Shown here: positions 24,733 through 33,423 of the stretch, piece after piece | How the letters are laid out: every line of letters starts with the position of its first letter | Numbering within the stretch: position 1 is the stretch's first letter | Origin: Streptomyces coeruleorubidus | GTDB taxonomy: Bacteria; Actinomycetota; Actinomycetes; Streptomycetales; Streptomycetaceae | Length of the DNA: 64,000 bases | NCBI RefSeq assembly: GCF_008705135.1 | Contig: NZ_CP023694.1 | Location: forward strand, 2,294,001 to 2,358,000 | Direction: 5' to 3' | The notes under the pieces: model-generated | The model's input: only the letters and a program-made list of their open reading frames with translations | What the model was told of the DNA's origin: nothing | Database searches by the model: none | Position numbers and translations under genes: made by a program

Positions 24733-24754
24733 ACCGTGCACTCATGTGCACGGT
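24733..24754. promoter_or_regulatory. Inverted repeat in the udh leader, candidate operator
   Basis: Nine-base arms ACCGTGCAC and GTGCACGGT flank a TCAT loop, between the predicted promoter and the AAGGAGA ribosome-binding site of udh. In this place it would block transcription or form a leader hairpin. The kdgD/udh pair has no adjacent regulator; the DeoR protein at 25849 or the GntR at 8378 are possible binders. Confidence 0.6.
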
Positions 24755-24776
24755 GGGAGATGCAAGGAGACCGAGG

Positions 24777-25586
24777 ATGCCCGCTCCCCGCACCGTCCTG
24801 CTCACCGGCGCCGCCGGTGGCCTCGGCACCCTGATGCGGGGCCTGCTCCCGGACTACGGCTACGAGCTGCGCCTGCTCGACATGCGGCCGATCGAGGGCG
24901 CCCCGGACGCGATCACCGCCGATCTCTCGGACAAGGACGCCGTGCGCGAGGCGGTCCGCGGCGTCGACGCGATCATCCACCTCGCGGGCATCTCCCTGGA
25001 AGCCCCCTTCGAGAAGATCCTCAAGGCGAACATCGAGGGCACCTACCACCTGTACGAGGCCGCTCGCGAGGAGGGCGTCGGCCGGATCGTCTTCGCCTCC
25101 TCCAACCACGCCGTCGGCTACACCCCGCGCCCCCAGGGCGACGACCCCCTGATCCCGGTCGACACCCCCCGCCGCCCGGACACCTTCTACGGCCTGTCCA
25201 AGTGCTTCGGCGAGGACCTCGCGCAGCTCTACTGGGACAAGCACGGCCTGGAGACGGTCTCGGTGCGGATCGGCTCCTGCTTCCCCGAGCCGACCAGCGT
25301 GCGCATGCTCTCGGTGTGGATGAGCCCCGCCGACGGTGCCCGCCTCTTCCACGCGGCCCTGACCGCCGAGCACGTCGGCCACACCGTCGTCCACGGCTCC
25401 TCCGCGAACACCCGGCTGTGGTGGGACCTCACCACCGCCCGGGCGCTCGGCTACGAGCCGCGGGACGACTCCGAGCCGTGGGCCGAGAAGCTCATCGCCG
25501 AGCAGGGCGAGCTGGACCCGGAGAACGAGGCGCACGCCTACCTCGGCGGCCACTTCGTGACGGACCCGCCGATCTGGCCGTACTGA
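24777..25586 (+). CDS. udh: Uronate dehydrogenase (NAD-dependent, short-chain/epimerase fold)
   Basis: A 269-residue extended SDR. It shows the NAD-binding GAAGGLG at 11-17, then SSNHAVG at 109-114 and the catalytic YxxxK as Tyr138 and Lys142 in FYGLSKCFGE, with a short C-terminus typical of bacterial uronate dehydrogenases. The enzyme oxidises D-galacturonate or D-glucuronate at C1 to the aldarolactone. The start is fixed by AAGGAGA upstream. It links the pectate lyase locus to KdgD; the lactonase, aldarate dehydratase and semialdehyde dehydrogenase needed between and after them were not found in this window. Confidence 0.88.
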   Translation: MPAPRTVLLTGAAGGLGTLMRGLLPDYGYELRLLDMRPIEGAPDAITADLSDKDAVREAVRGVDAIIHLAGISLEAPFEKILKANIEGTYHLYEAAREEGVGRIVFASSNHAVGYTPRPQGDDPLIPVDTPRRPDTFYGLSKCFGEDLAQLYWDKHGLETVSVRIGSCFPEPTSVRMLSVWMSPADGARLFHAALTAEHVGHTVVHGSSANTRLWWDLTTARALGYEPRDDSEPWAEKLIAEQGELDPENEAHAYLGGHFVTDPPIWPY

Positions 25587-25607
25587 CCGGAAAGAGTCGT
25601 CGCGAGA

Positions 25608-25640
25608 GGGCGGGCGGGCACCGAACGGGCCCGCCCGCCC
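25608..25640. terminator. Hairpin terminator after udh
   Basis: An 11-bp GGGCGGG-type stem (25608-25618 with 25630-25640) and 11-base loop 22 bases after the udh stop. No T-run, as is usual in Streptomyces. The rest of 25641-25848 has no gene I can support. Confidence 0.65.
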
Positions 25641-25848
25641 CCGTATTCGGGCACCATCGCTGCCCGCTCTCACGCCCCCGTCATCGCCGACGCAGGTCCG
25701 CGACGGTCCGGCCCCACGTCGAACGGGCACAAGCGGGCAGTATCGAACCCGCAACAGACCTGGTCAGTGCCGCATCCCCGCTGTAGAAATTCCCCCACGG
25801 GTCCCACCGGGCCCGAACGGGCAGCAGAAGCGGAAGGCAGGTGTCGGC

Positions 25849-26619
25849 ATGAGCACGAGGACGGCGGAAGAACGCCAGCGCGAGATCGTGCTGGCCGCGC
25901 GGCGCGCCGGCTCCGTCGACGTCACCGCCCTCGCCGCCGAACTGGGCGTGGCCAAGGAGACCGTACGACGGGACCTGCGTGTTCTGGAGGACCACGGCCT
26001 GCTCCGCCGCACCCATGGCGGCGCCTACCCGGTGGAGAGCGCCGGCTTCGAGACGACGCTCGCCTTCCGCGCCACCAGTCACGTCCCCGAGAAGCGCCGC
26101 ATCGCGACCGCCGCCGCCGAACTGCTCGGCGACGCCGAGACCGTCTTCGTCGACGAGGGCTTCACCCCCCAGCTCATCGCCGAGGCACTCCCCCGGGACC
26201 GGCCGCTGACCGTGGTCACCGCGTCCCTGCCGGTCGCCGGCGCCCTCGCCGAGACCGACAGCGTGTCCGTGCTGCTGCTCGGCGGCCGGGTCCGCTCCGG
26301 CACCCTCGCCACGGTCGACCACTGGACGACGAAGATGCTGGCCGGTTTCGTCGTCGACCTGGCGTACATCGGCGCCAACGGCATCTCCCGCGAACACGGC
26401 CTCACCACCCCCGACCCGGCCGTCAGCGAGGTCAAGACCCAGGCGGTCCGGGCCGCCCGCCGCACGGTCTTCGCGGGCGTGCACACCAAGTTCGGAGCGG
26501 TCAGCTTCTGCCGGTTCGCCGAGGTCGGCGCACTGGAGACGATCGTGACGAGCACCCTCCTCCCGGCGGCCGAGGCCCACCGCTACTCACTGCTCGGCCC
26601 ACAGGTCATCCGAGTCTGA
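25849..26619 (+). CDS. DeoR/GlpR-family transcriptional regulator
   Basis: A 256-residue regulator with an N-terminal DeoR helix-turn-helix (TALAAELGVAKETVRRDLRV) followed by the LLRRTHGGAYP wing, and a C-terminal sugar-phosphate-binding DeoRC domain with VFVDEGFTPQLIA and GANGISREHGLTTPD. DeoR proteins usually repress sugar operons and release DNA on binding a phosphorylated sugar. It stands 78 bases upstream of the SBP gene in the same direction and probably controls that transporter/dehydrogenase operon. Confidence 0.9.
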   Translation: MSTRTAEERQREIVLAARRAGSVDVTALAAELGVAKETVRRDLRVLEDHGLLRRTHGGAYPVESAGFETTLAFRATSHVPEKRRIATAAAELLGDAETVFVDEGFTPQLIAEALPRDRPLTVVTASLPVAGALAETDSVSVLLLGGRVRSGTLATVDHWTTKMLAGFVVDLAYIGANGISREHGLTTPDPAVSEVKTQAVRAARRTVFAGVHTKFGAVSFCRFAEVGALETIVTSTLLPAAEAHRYSLLGPQVIRV

Positions 26620-26697
26620 CCCACCGATCCCCGTCCCCACAGGGCTCAGCCACGCCCTGCCATGCCCCATATCTCCCCTTACATCCAGGAGCGATCC

Positions 26698-28071
26698 ATG
26701 CGAACCCAGAGCCGACGACGGCCACCGCGAGCCACGCTCGCCGCGGCCGCCGCAGGGACGCTGCTCGCCCCGCTGCTCTCCGGCTGCTGGGTCGGGGCGG
26801 GCGGGGCAGGATCCGGCGGCGACGCCATCAACGTCCTGATGGTCAACAACCCCCAGATGGTCGAGCTCCAGAAGCTCACCCGCGCGCACTTCACCAAAGA
26901 GACCGGCATCAAGGTCAACTTCACCGTCCTGCCCGAGAACGACGTCCGCGACAAGATCAGCCAGGACTTCGCCAACCAGGCCGGCCAGTACGACGTCGCC
27001 ACGCTGTCCAACTACGAGATACCTATCTACGCCCGCAACGGCTGGCTGCGCGAGATGAACGGCTATGTGGCCAAGGACCCGGCCTACGACGAGCAGGACA
27101 TCCTGAAGCCGATGCGCCAGTCCCTCACCGGGGACGACGGCAAGCTCTACGGCCAGCCCTTCTACGGCGAGTCGTCGTTCCTGATGTACCGCAAGGACGT
27201 GTTCGCGAAGAAGGGCCTGACGATGCCCGCGCGCCCCACCTGGCAGCAGGTGGCGGACCTCGCGGCCAAGGCGGACGGCGCGGAACCGGGCATGAAGGGC
27301 ATCTGCCTGCGCGGCCTGCCCGGCTGGGGCGAGGTGATGGCCCCCCTGACCACCGTCGTGAACACCTTCGGCGGCACCTGGTTCGACAAGAACTGGAAGG
27401 CGCGGCTCGACTCCCCCGCCTTCGAGAAGGCGACGAAGTTCTATGTCGACCTGGTCCGCGAGCACGGCGAGTCCGGCGCCGCCCAGGCCGGCTTCGCCGA
27501 GTGCCTGAACAACATGACCCAGGGCAAGGTCGCCATGTGGTACGACGCCACCTCCGCCGCCGGATCCCTGGAGGCGGCGAACTCCCCGGTCAAGGGCAAG
27601 GTCGGCTACGCCCCCGCCCCCGTCGAGAAGACCGAGTCCGCCGGCTGGCTCTACACCTGGGCCTGGGGCATCCAGAAGGCCTCCCGCAACTCCGACGACG
27701 CCTGGAAGTTCGTCTCCTGGGCGTCCGGCAAGGAGTACGAGCAACTGGTCGGCGACCGGATCGGCTGGTCCGACGTCCCGGCCGGCAAGCGGGCGTCGAC
27801 GTACGCCAACGCCGACTACCGCAAGGAGGCCGCCGCCTTCCAGGAGATGACCAAGGAGGCCATCGAGGGGGCCCGGCCCAACGATCCCGGGGTGCAGCCG
27901 CGGCCCGCGCCCGGCATCCAGTTCGTCGGCATCCCCGAGTTCACCGACCTCGGCACCAAGGTCTCGCAGGAGATCAGCGCGGCCATCGCCGGACGCCAGT
28001 CCGTCGAGTCGGCCCTGAAGAAGTCGCAGGCGCTCGCCGAGAAGATCTCCGAGGAGTACGAGGGACGATGA
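26698..28071 (+). CDS. ABC transporter solute-binding lipoprotein (polyol/sugar)
   Basis: A 457-residue lipoprotein. The signal peptide has a basic start, a hydrophobic stretch and a lipobox LLSGC at about residues 27-31, giving a lipidated N-terminus on the outer face of the membrane. The mature part is a CUT1 family 1 binding protein, for example LKKSQALAEKISEEYEG at the end and TWAWGIQKASRNSDDAWKFV. The downstream zinc dehydrogenase points to a polyol such as sorbitol or mannitol, although this is inferred. AGGAG precedes the chosen ATG; its stop overlaps the permease ATG. Confidence 0.9.
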   Translation: MRTQSRRRPPRATLAAAAAGTLLAPLLSGCWVGAGGAGSGGDAINVLMVNNPQMVELQKLTRAHFTKETGIKVNFTVLPENDVRDKISQDFANQAGQYDVATLSNYEIPIYARNGWLREMNGYVAKDPAYDEQDILKPMRQSLTGDDGKLYGQPFYGESSFLMYRKDVFAKKGLTMPARPTWQQVADLAAKADGAEPGMKGICLRGLPGWGEVMAPLTTVVNTFGGTWFDKNWKARLDSPAFEKATKFYVDLVREHGESGAAQAGFAECLNNMTQGKVAMWYDATSAAGSLEAANSPVKGKVGYAPAPVEKTESAGWLYTWAWGIQKASRNSDDAWKFVSWASGKEYEQLVGDRIGWSDVPAGKRASTYANADYRKEAAAFQEMTKEAIEGARPNDPGVQPRPAPGIQFVGIPEFTDLGTKVSQEISAAIAGRQSVESALKKSQALAEKISEEYEGR

Positions 28072-29009
28072 CCGCCACGACAACGGCCCCCGTGGCCGCT
28101 CCCGAGACACCCACCCCGGTCCGCCGGCCCTCCGCCCGCCTGCGCGCCTGGGCCACCCGCGCCCCGCTGCTCCCCGCCCTGATCTTCATGATCGTCGTCA
28201 CCCAGCTGCCGTTCGTGGCCACGCTGGTGATCTCCTTCTTCGACTGGAACTCCCTCTATCCCGACGCCCGGCACTTCACGGGCCTCGACAACTACCAGGA
28301 GGTCCTCACCGACGCGGACCTGCGCCAGTCGGTGTGGACGACCGTCCTGCTGACGGTGGCGGTGGTCCTGGCCAGCCTGGTGCTGGGACTCGTCCTGGCG
28401 CTGCTGCTGGACCGGAAGTTCCGCGGCCGGGGCATCGTGCGGACGCTGCTGATCGCACCCTTCCTGGTGGTACCGGTCGCGGCGGCCCTGCTCTGGAAGC
28501 ATGTGCTCTACAACCCCGAATACGGCCTGTTCAACGGGTTGTTGCACTATGTGGGCGGCCCACAGCCCGACTGGATCTCGAACACCCCGCTGCTCGCGGT
28601 CGAAGCGTCGCTCGTCTGGCAGTGGACGCCGTTCATGATGCTGATCCTGCTGGCCGGCCTCCAGAGCCGCGACCACCAGCAGATCGAGGCGGCCCGGGTC
28701 GACGGCGCGAGCGACTGGCAGATCTTCGTCCACCTGACGCTCCCGCATCTGCGCCGCTACCTCGAACTGGGCGCCCTGCTGGGCTCGATCTACATCGTCC
28801 AGAACTTCGACGCGGTCTTCACCATCACGTCCGGCGGCCTGGGCACCGCCAACCTCCCCTACACCGTCTACCAGAGCTTCTACCAGGCCCACGAGAACGG
28901 CCTCGCCTCGGCCGCGGGCGTCCTGGTGGTCATCGGCTCGATCATCATCGCGACCTTCGCCCTGCGCGTGGTGTCGTCCCTGTTCCGCGAGGAGGTGTCC
29001 GGCGCATGA
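28068..29009 (+). CDS. Polyol/sugar ABC transporter permease, MalF type
   Basis: A 313-residue permease with about six membrane helices and a 30-residue Thr/Pro/Ala-rich cytosolic head. The EAA loop reads IEAARVDGASDWQIFVHLTL. It overlaps the binding-protein stop and the next permease start by four bases each, so the transporter is expressed as one translationally coupled unit. The ATPase is not encoded here; MsiK-type sharing is likely. Confidence 0.92.
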   Translation: MTATTTAPVAAPETPTPVRRPSARLRAWATRAPLLPALIFMIVVTQLPFVATLVISFFDWNSLYPDARHFTGLDNYQEVLTDADLRQSVWTTVLLTVAVVLASLVLGLVLALLLDRKFRGRGIVRTLLIAPFLVVPVAAALLWKHVLYNPEYGLFNGLLHYVGGPQPDWISNTPLLAVEASLVWQWTPFMMLILLAGLQSRDHQQIEAARVDGASDWQIFVHLTLPHLRRYLELGALLGSIYIVQNFDAVFTITSGGLGTANLPYTVYQSFYQAHENGLASAAGVLVVIGSIIIATFALRVVSSLFREEVSGA

Positions 29010-29857
29010 GCACGACCGCCCTGCGTGTCCGCCGTGTCCGAGGCAAGGGTGCGGGCCTGGGCCTGCTGGCCTGGCTGCTCGGCATCGCGTTCTTCCTGCC
29101 CATCGCGTGGATGGCGCTGACGTCGTTCCACTCCGAGCAGGACGCGGCGACCAACCCGCCGTCCTTCGCGGCGGCCCTGACCCTGGACGGTTACCGCGAG
29201 TTCTTCGGCGCGGGCGGCGGCGCGAGCCCCTGGCCGGCGCTGATCAACTCAACGGTCGCGTCCGTGGCCTCGACCCTGCTGGTCCTGCTGCTGGCCTTCC
29301 CGGCGGCGTACGCGCTGTCGATCAACCGCGTCCGCAAGTGGACGGACGTCCTGTTCTTCTTCCTCTCCACGAAGATGCTGCCCGCGGTCGCGGGCCTGCT
29401 CCCGATCTACCTTTTCGCCAAGAACGCCGGGATGCTCGACAACATCTGGCTGCTGGTCATCCTCTACACCTCCATGAACCTGCCGATCGCGGTGTGGATG
29501 ATGCAGTCGTTCCTCGCCGAGATCCCGGTCGCGGTGATCGAGGCGGCCCGGGTGGACGGGGCACGGCTGCCGACGGTCCTCGCGCGCGTGGTGGCCCCGA
29601 TCGCCCTGCCCGGCATCGCGGCGACCGCCCTGATCTGCTTCATCTTCAGCTGGAACGAACTGCTCTTCGCACGGGTGCTGACCGGCGTGGTCGCCGAGAC
29701 CGCCCCCGTCTTCCTGACCGGCTTCATCACCAGCCAGGGCCTGTTCCTGGCGAAGGTGTGCGCCGCGTCGCTCGTCATCTCCCTGCCGGTGCTCGCCGCG
29801 GGGTTCGCCGCCCAGGACAAGCTCGTCCAGGGCCTGTCGTTGGGAGCCGTGAAATGA
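29006..29857 (+). CDS. Polyol/sugar ABC transporter permease, MalG type
   Basis: A 283-residue permease with about six membrane helices; EAA loop IEAARVDGARLPTVLARVVA. The motif FLSTKMLPAVAGLLPIYLFA before the loop is typical of the MalG subfamily that includes sorbitol/mannitol permeases (MtlG). Forms the heterodimeric channel with the preceding MalF-type protein. ATGA overlaps on both sides. Confidence 0.92.
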   Translation: MSTTALRVRRVRGKGAGLGLLAWLLGIAFFLPIAWMALTSFHSEQDAATNPPSFAAALTLDGYREFFGAGGGASPWPALINSTVASVASTLLVLLLAFPAAYALSINRVRKWTDVLFFFLSTKMLPAVAGLLPIYLFAKNAGMLDNIWLLVILYTSMNLPIAVWMMQSFLAEIPVAVIEAARVDGARLPTVLARVVAPIALPGIAATALICFIFSWNELLFARVLTGVVAETAPVFLTGFITSQGLFLAKVCAASLVISLPVLAAGFAAQDKLVQGLSLGAVK

Positions 29858-30843
29858 AGGCCGCCGTCATCGAGTCCGTGGGCAGGGCCGTCGTCGCCGA
29901 GGTCCCGGACCCGACGCCAGGGCCGCGCGAGGTCGTCGTCGAGGTCGCGGCCTGCGGGCTGTGCGGCACGGACCTGCACATCCTCCAGGGCGAGTTCGCC
30001 CCCAAGCTGCCGATCGTGCCCGGGCACGAGTTCGCGGGCGAGGTGGTCGGGGTCGGCACCCAGGTCACGGAACTGTCGGCCGGCGACCGGGTGGCGGTGG
30101 ACCCGTCCCTGTACTGCTACGAGTGCCGCTACTGCCGCACCGGCCACAACAACCTCTGCGAACGCTGGGCGGCGATCGGCGTCACGACGGCGGGCGGGGC
30201 CGCGAAGTACGCCCTCGCCCCCGTGGCGAACTGCGTGAAGCTCCCCGAGCACGTCCGCACGCAGGACGCGGCCCTGGTGGAGCCGCTGTCCTGCGCGGTA
30301 CGCGGCTACGACGTGCTCCGGTCCCGTCTCGGCGCGCACGTCCTGATCTACGGCTCCGGCACGATGGGCCTGATGATGCTGGAGCTGGCCAAGCGCACGG
30401 GCGCGGCGAGCGTGGACGTCGTCGACGTGAACCCGGCCCGCCTTGAGACGGCCCGCCGCCTCGGCGTCTCGGCTGCGGCCGCGGGCCCGGACGAACTCGA
30501 CCGTCCGCAGGGCTGGGACCTGGTCGTCGACGCCACGGGCAACGCGGCGGCGATCCAGGACGGCCTGGACCGGGTGGCGAAGGCCGGCACGTTCCTCCAG
30601 TTCGGCGTGGCCGACTACGCGACCCGCGTGACGATCGACCCGTACCGCATCTACAACCAGGAGATCACCATCACCGGCTCGATGGCGGTGCTGCACAGCT
30701 TCGAGCGCGCGGCCGAGCTGTTCGCGAACGGAGTCCTCGACCCCGACGTCTTCATCAGCGACCGGATCCCGCTGGAGCGGTACCCGCAGGCGCTGGAGCA
30801 GTTCGCGTCAGGGGTCGGCCGCAAGATCGTGGTCGTGCCGTAG
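29854..30843 (+). CDS. Zinc-dependent alcohol dehydrogenase, sorbitol/threonine dehydrogenase type
   Basis: A 329-residue medium-chain dehydrogenase. Catalytic zinc ligands are Cys37 in GLCGTDLH and His58-Glu59 in PGHEF. The structural zinc site is complete (Cys88, Cys91, Cys94, Cys102). A Rossmann fold follows with YGSGTMGLMMLEL, the Asp of VVDVNPAR indicating NAD preference. Such enzymes oxidise sugar alcohols to ketoses. It is the last gene of the DeoR operon and should act on the imported polyol. ATGA overlap with the permease. Confidence 0.9.
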   Translation: MKAAVIESVGRAVVAEVPDPTPGPREVVVEVAACGLCGTDLHILQGEFAPKLPIVPGHEFAGEVVGVGTQVTELSAGDRVAVDPSLYCYECRYCRTGHNNLCERWAAIGVTTAGGAAKYALAPVANCVKLPEHVRTQDAALVEPLSCAVRGYDVLRSRLGAHVLIYGSGTMGLMMLELAKRTGAASVDVVDVNPARLETARRLGVSAAAAGPDELDRPQGWDLVVDATGNAAAIQDGLDRVAKAGTFLQFGVADYATRVTIDPYRIYNQEITITGSMAVLHSFERAAELFANGVLDPDVFISDRIPLERYPQALEQFASGVGRKIVVVP

Positions 30844-30916
30844 GGAACGGACCGCTGCGGGCGGGGGCAGGCGAAATTCGGTGGGGCGCCTGACCCCGCC
30901 CCCGTACGCTCGCGGC

Positions 30917-31138
30917 ATGCCACGACCCCACGGATTCGCTTACGAGCAGCACGCGGGCGGAACCGTCCGCATCACCCACCACGGCCGCCCCGCCACCACG
31001 CTGAACGGCCCCCGGGCCGAGCAGTTCATCGCCGAGGTCGAGGCCTCCGACCCCCAGCTCGTCATGGCCCGCTGGACCGGGAACTACAAGCGGGGCAACG
31101 AACGCACGGCCCGCGACCATCCCCGCAACCGCCGCTGA
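30917..31138 (+). CDS. Small conserved hypothetical protein
   Basis: A 73-residue basic protein with the run GGTVRITHHGRPATTLNGPR and a C-terminal ARWTGNYKRGNERTARDHPR. It has no signal or membrane segment. I recall similar short proteins in Streptomyces genomes but no function. The start is the only ATG of reasonable placement and has no strong ribosome-binding site. The Arg/Lys/Asn-rich end could bind nucleic acid; this is only a suggestion. Confidence 0.6.
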   Translation: MPRPHGFAYEQHAGGTVRITHHGRPATTLNGPRAEQFIAEVEASDPQLVMARWTGNYKRGNERTARDHPRNRR

Positions 31139-31193
31139 CCCGATTGGCCGCAGGGTAAGGGAACGGCAAAACCGCCTCGATCGTTCACCCGGC

Positions 31194-32411
31194 ATGACAG
31201 CTATGACCCCCGGCTCGAACATCCCCCTGTCCGCCGCCCGCGTGACGGTTGACGTCGCCGCCCCGGTGCGGCTCGACGTATCGGGCCTGCTGCTCACCGC
31301 CGACGGCAAGGTGCGCTCCGACGACGACTTCATCTTCTACAACCAGCCGTCCGGCCCGGGCGTGACCTACCGCTCGGGCGGCGGCACCGCGCCCGACGCG
31401 ATCATTGTCGACACCTCGGCCCTCCCCCCGGGCATCGAGAAGATCGTCGTCACGGCGAGCCCGGACGCCGCGGGCCAGACCTTCCGGGGCATCGAACCGA
31501 CGGCCACGATCCGCAACGCGGACGACAGCTCCGTCCTGGCCTCGTTCACGCCCCCGCAGCTCGGTGACGAGACGGCCCTGGTGATCGTGGAGATCTACCT
31601 GCGCAACGGCCAGTGGAAGGCCCGAGCCGTCGGCCAGGGATACGCCAACGGCCTCGCGGGCATCGCCACGGACTTCGGTGTCTCGGTGGAGGAGCCGGCC
31701 GCCCCGGCCCAGCAGCCGGTGACCCCGCCGCCGGCCCCGGCGCAGGCGCCGGTGGCTCCGCCGGCCCCGCCCGTCACCACACCCGCGGCGCCCCCGGCTC
31801 CGGCCACGCCCCCGCCGCCCGCGCCGGGCGCCGGGAAGATCAACCTCGACAAGGGGCGCGTCAGCCTCCAGAAGAACCAGACCGTCTCCCTGATCAAGGG
31901 CGGCCGCCCCCTGCTCTCCTCGGTCAAGATGGGCCTCGGCTGGGAGCCGGCGTACCGCGGCAAGGACATCGACCTGGACGCCTCGGTCATCGCCTACGGG
32001 CCGCAGCGCAACCACGTCGACAGCTGCTACTTCGGCAAGCTCCAGATCGTGGGCGGCGCGATCCGGCACTCCGGCGACAACCTCACGGGCGAGGGCGGCG
32101 GTGACGACGAGGTCATCACGGTCGACCTCGGCCGACTGCCCCAGGAGGTCACCGGCCTGGTCTTCACGGTCAACTCCTTCTCCGGCCAGAAGTTCACCGA
32201 GGTCGCCAAGGCCTACTGCCGCCTCCTGGACGGCGCGACCGGCGAGGAACTGGTCCGCTTCGACCTCACCAGCGCCGAGCCGCAGACCGGCGTGATGATG
32301 GCCAAGCTGATCCGCCAGTTCTCCGGCGAGTGGGAGATGACGGCGATCGGCGACTTCGTGAAGTCCCGCACGGTGAGGGGGATGGTGAAGCCGGCGGCCC
32401 AGTCTCTGTAG
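31194..32411 (+). CDS. Two-domain TerD-family protein
   Basis: A 405-residue protein with two TerD-like beta-sandwich units joined by a Pro/Ala linker at about 160-215. The first, about residues 1-155, contains SDDDFIFYNQPSGPGVTYRS; the second, about residues 216-390, starts KINLDKGRVSLQKNQTVSLI and has the Ca2+-binding type acidic GLGWEPAYRGKDIDLDASVI. TerD proteins are linked to tellurite resistance, stress signalling and phage defence, with the exact activity unsettled. GTTCACCCGGC lies directly before the ATG (31183-31193) and equals one PHO-box repeat, but no second repeat is seen. Confidence 0.88.
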   Translation: MTAMTPGSNIPLSAARVTVDVAAPVRLDVSGLLLTADGKVRSDDDFIFYNQPSGPGVTYRSGGGTAPDAIIVDTSALPPGIEKIVVTASPDAAGQTFRGIEPTATIRNADDSSVLASFTPPQLGDETALVIVEIYLRNGQWKARAVGQGYANGLAGIATDFGVSVEEPAAPAQQPVTPPPAPAQAPVAPPAPPVTTPAAPPAPATPPPPAPGAGKINLDKGRVSLQKNQTVSLIKGGRPLLSSVKMGLGWEPAYRGKDIDLDASVIAYGPQRNHVDSCYFGKLQIVGGAIRHSGDNLTGEGGGDDEVITVDLGRLPQEVTGLVFTVNSFSGQKFTEVAKAYCRLLDGATGEELVRFDLTSAEPQTGVMMAKLIRQFSGEWEMTAIGDFVKSRTVRGMVKPAAQSL

Positions 32412-32441
32412 CCGGGGCCGGAGCCGGCACCCGACGAAGCG

Positions 32442-33338
32442 CTAGTGGGACGGCTGCCGGACATGCACCTGGCTGAGGAAGTCCCGCACCAGGGCGACGA
32501 CTTCCTCCAGGTGCGTCTCCAGCAGCCAGTGCCCGCCGTCGAGCAGGTGCAGTTCGGCCTCCGGCAGGTCACGCAGGTAGGCGCGGGCGGCGCCCTCGGG
32601 CATGTAGCCGTCCTGGGGCCCCCAGGCGATCAGCGTCGGGGGCCGGTGCTTTCGCAGGTACTCCTGGTACCTCGGGAACCAGTCGAGGTTCTCCCTGAGG
32701 CCCTCCATGAGACCGACCATGATCTCGCGGCGCCGCGGAGAGGACAGCAGCGGCCAGGACAGCTTCCACAGATCGGGACTGATCTTCTCGACGAGCCGGT
32801 CGTCGACCTCGCCGACGAACTCCTCGCGCAGCCCCTCCTCCGTCACGGCCTCCCACAGCCGCGCCCGCCCTTCGGGCGTCGGGTTCGCCCAGTACTCCTT
32901 GAGCGCCCCGTACTTCGGGCCGAGTTCGTCCTCGTAGATGTCGCCGTTCTGGACGACGAGGGCCGCCACGCGCTCCGGGGCGCGCATCGCCAGTCGCAGT
33001 CCGATCTGCGACCCGTAGTCGTGCAGGTAGAGGGCGTACCGCCGGAGCTCCAGCGTGTCGGTGAACCGCTGGAGGAAGTCGGCGTACCCGTCGAAGGTGT
33101 ACGAGAAGCCCCCCGGGTCCGGGGTGTCGCTGTAGCCGAAGCCGGGGAAGTCGGGTGCGACGAGCCGCCACCGGTCGGCGAGGGCAGGCAGGAAGGCTCG
33201 GTACTGGAACGAGGAGGACGGGTATCCGTGCGGGAGCAGAACGACGGGGGCGCCCGGGGGACCTGCCTCGCGGTAGAAGACGCGCGTCCCGTCGATGTCG
33301 GCGTACCGGTGTGCTGTCCTGTGGTTCGGGGCGTCGAT
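32442..33338 (-). CDS. Alpha/beta hydrolase, epoxide hydrolase/haloalkane dehalogenase-like (start codon non-canonical)
   Basis: About 298 residues of a complete alpha/beta hydrolase fold. Oxyanion-hole HGYPSSSFQYR, nucleophile Asp in LYLHDYGSQIGLRLA (HDxG, as in epoxide hydrolases and dehalogenases rather than Ser hydrolases), acid Asp in WGPQDGYMP and base His in DGGHWLLETH. No ATG, GTG or TTG is found in frame before the fold begins; the first in-frame ATG (32987) would cut off the nucleophile. An ATC at 33338-33336, eight bases after an AGGAGG, or an AGG two codons earlier, sits where relatives would start. Either a rare start codon, a mutation or a sequencing error. Confidence 0.7.
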   Translation of the reverse strand: MDAPNHRTAHRYADIDGTRVFYREAGPPGAPVVLLPHGYPSSSFQYRAFLPALADRWRLVAPDFPGFGYSDTPDPGGFSYTFDGYADFLQRFTDTLELRRYALYLHDYGSQIGLRLAMRAPERVAALVVQNGDIYEDELGPKYGALKEYWANPTPEGRARLWEAVTEEGLREEFVGEVDDRLVEKISPDLWKLSWPLLSSPRRREIMVGLMEGLRENLDWFPRYQEYLRKHRPPTLIAWGPQDGYMPEGAARAYLRDLPEAELHLLDGGHWLLETHLEEVVALVRDFLSQVHVRQPSH

Positions 33339-33423
33339 ACTCCTCGCCTCCTGGCTGGTCAGGCACGGAATCAGGCCGGAGTACCCACGCCGTGCCCGCC
33401 GAAACGGGACGCCCCCCGAGGTC

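Noticed and set aside
25731..25760. GGTTCGATAC-like T-loop on the minus strand suggesting a tRNA
   Set aside because: The flanking bases do not form a T stem and no D or acceptor arms are found nearby.
31183..31193. GTTCACCCGGC before the TerD-family gene as a PHO box
   Set aside because: It is a perfect single unit, but PhoP sites need at least two adjacent repeats and neighbours do not match. Left as a note.
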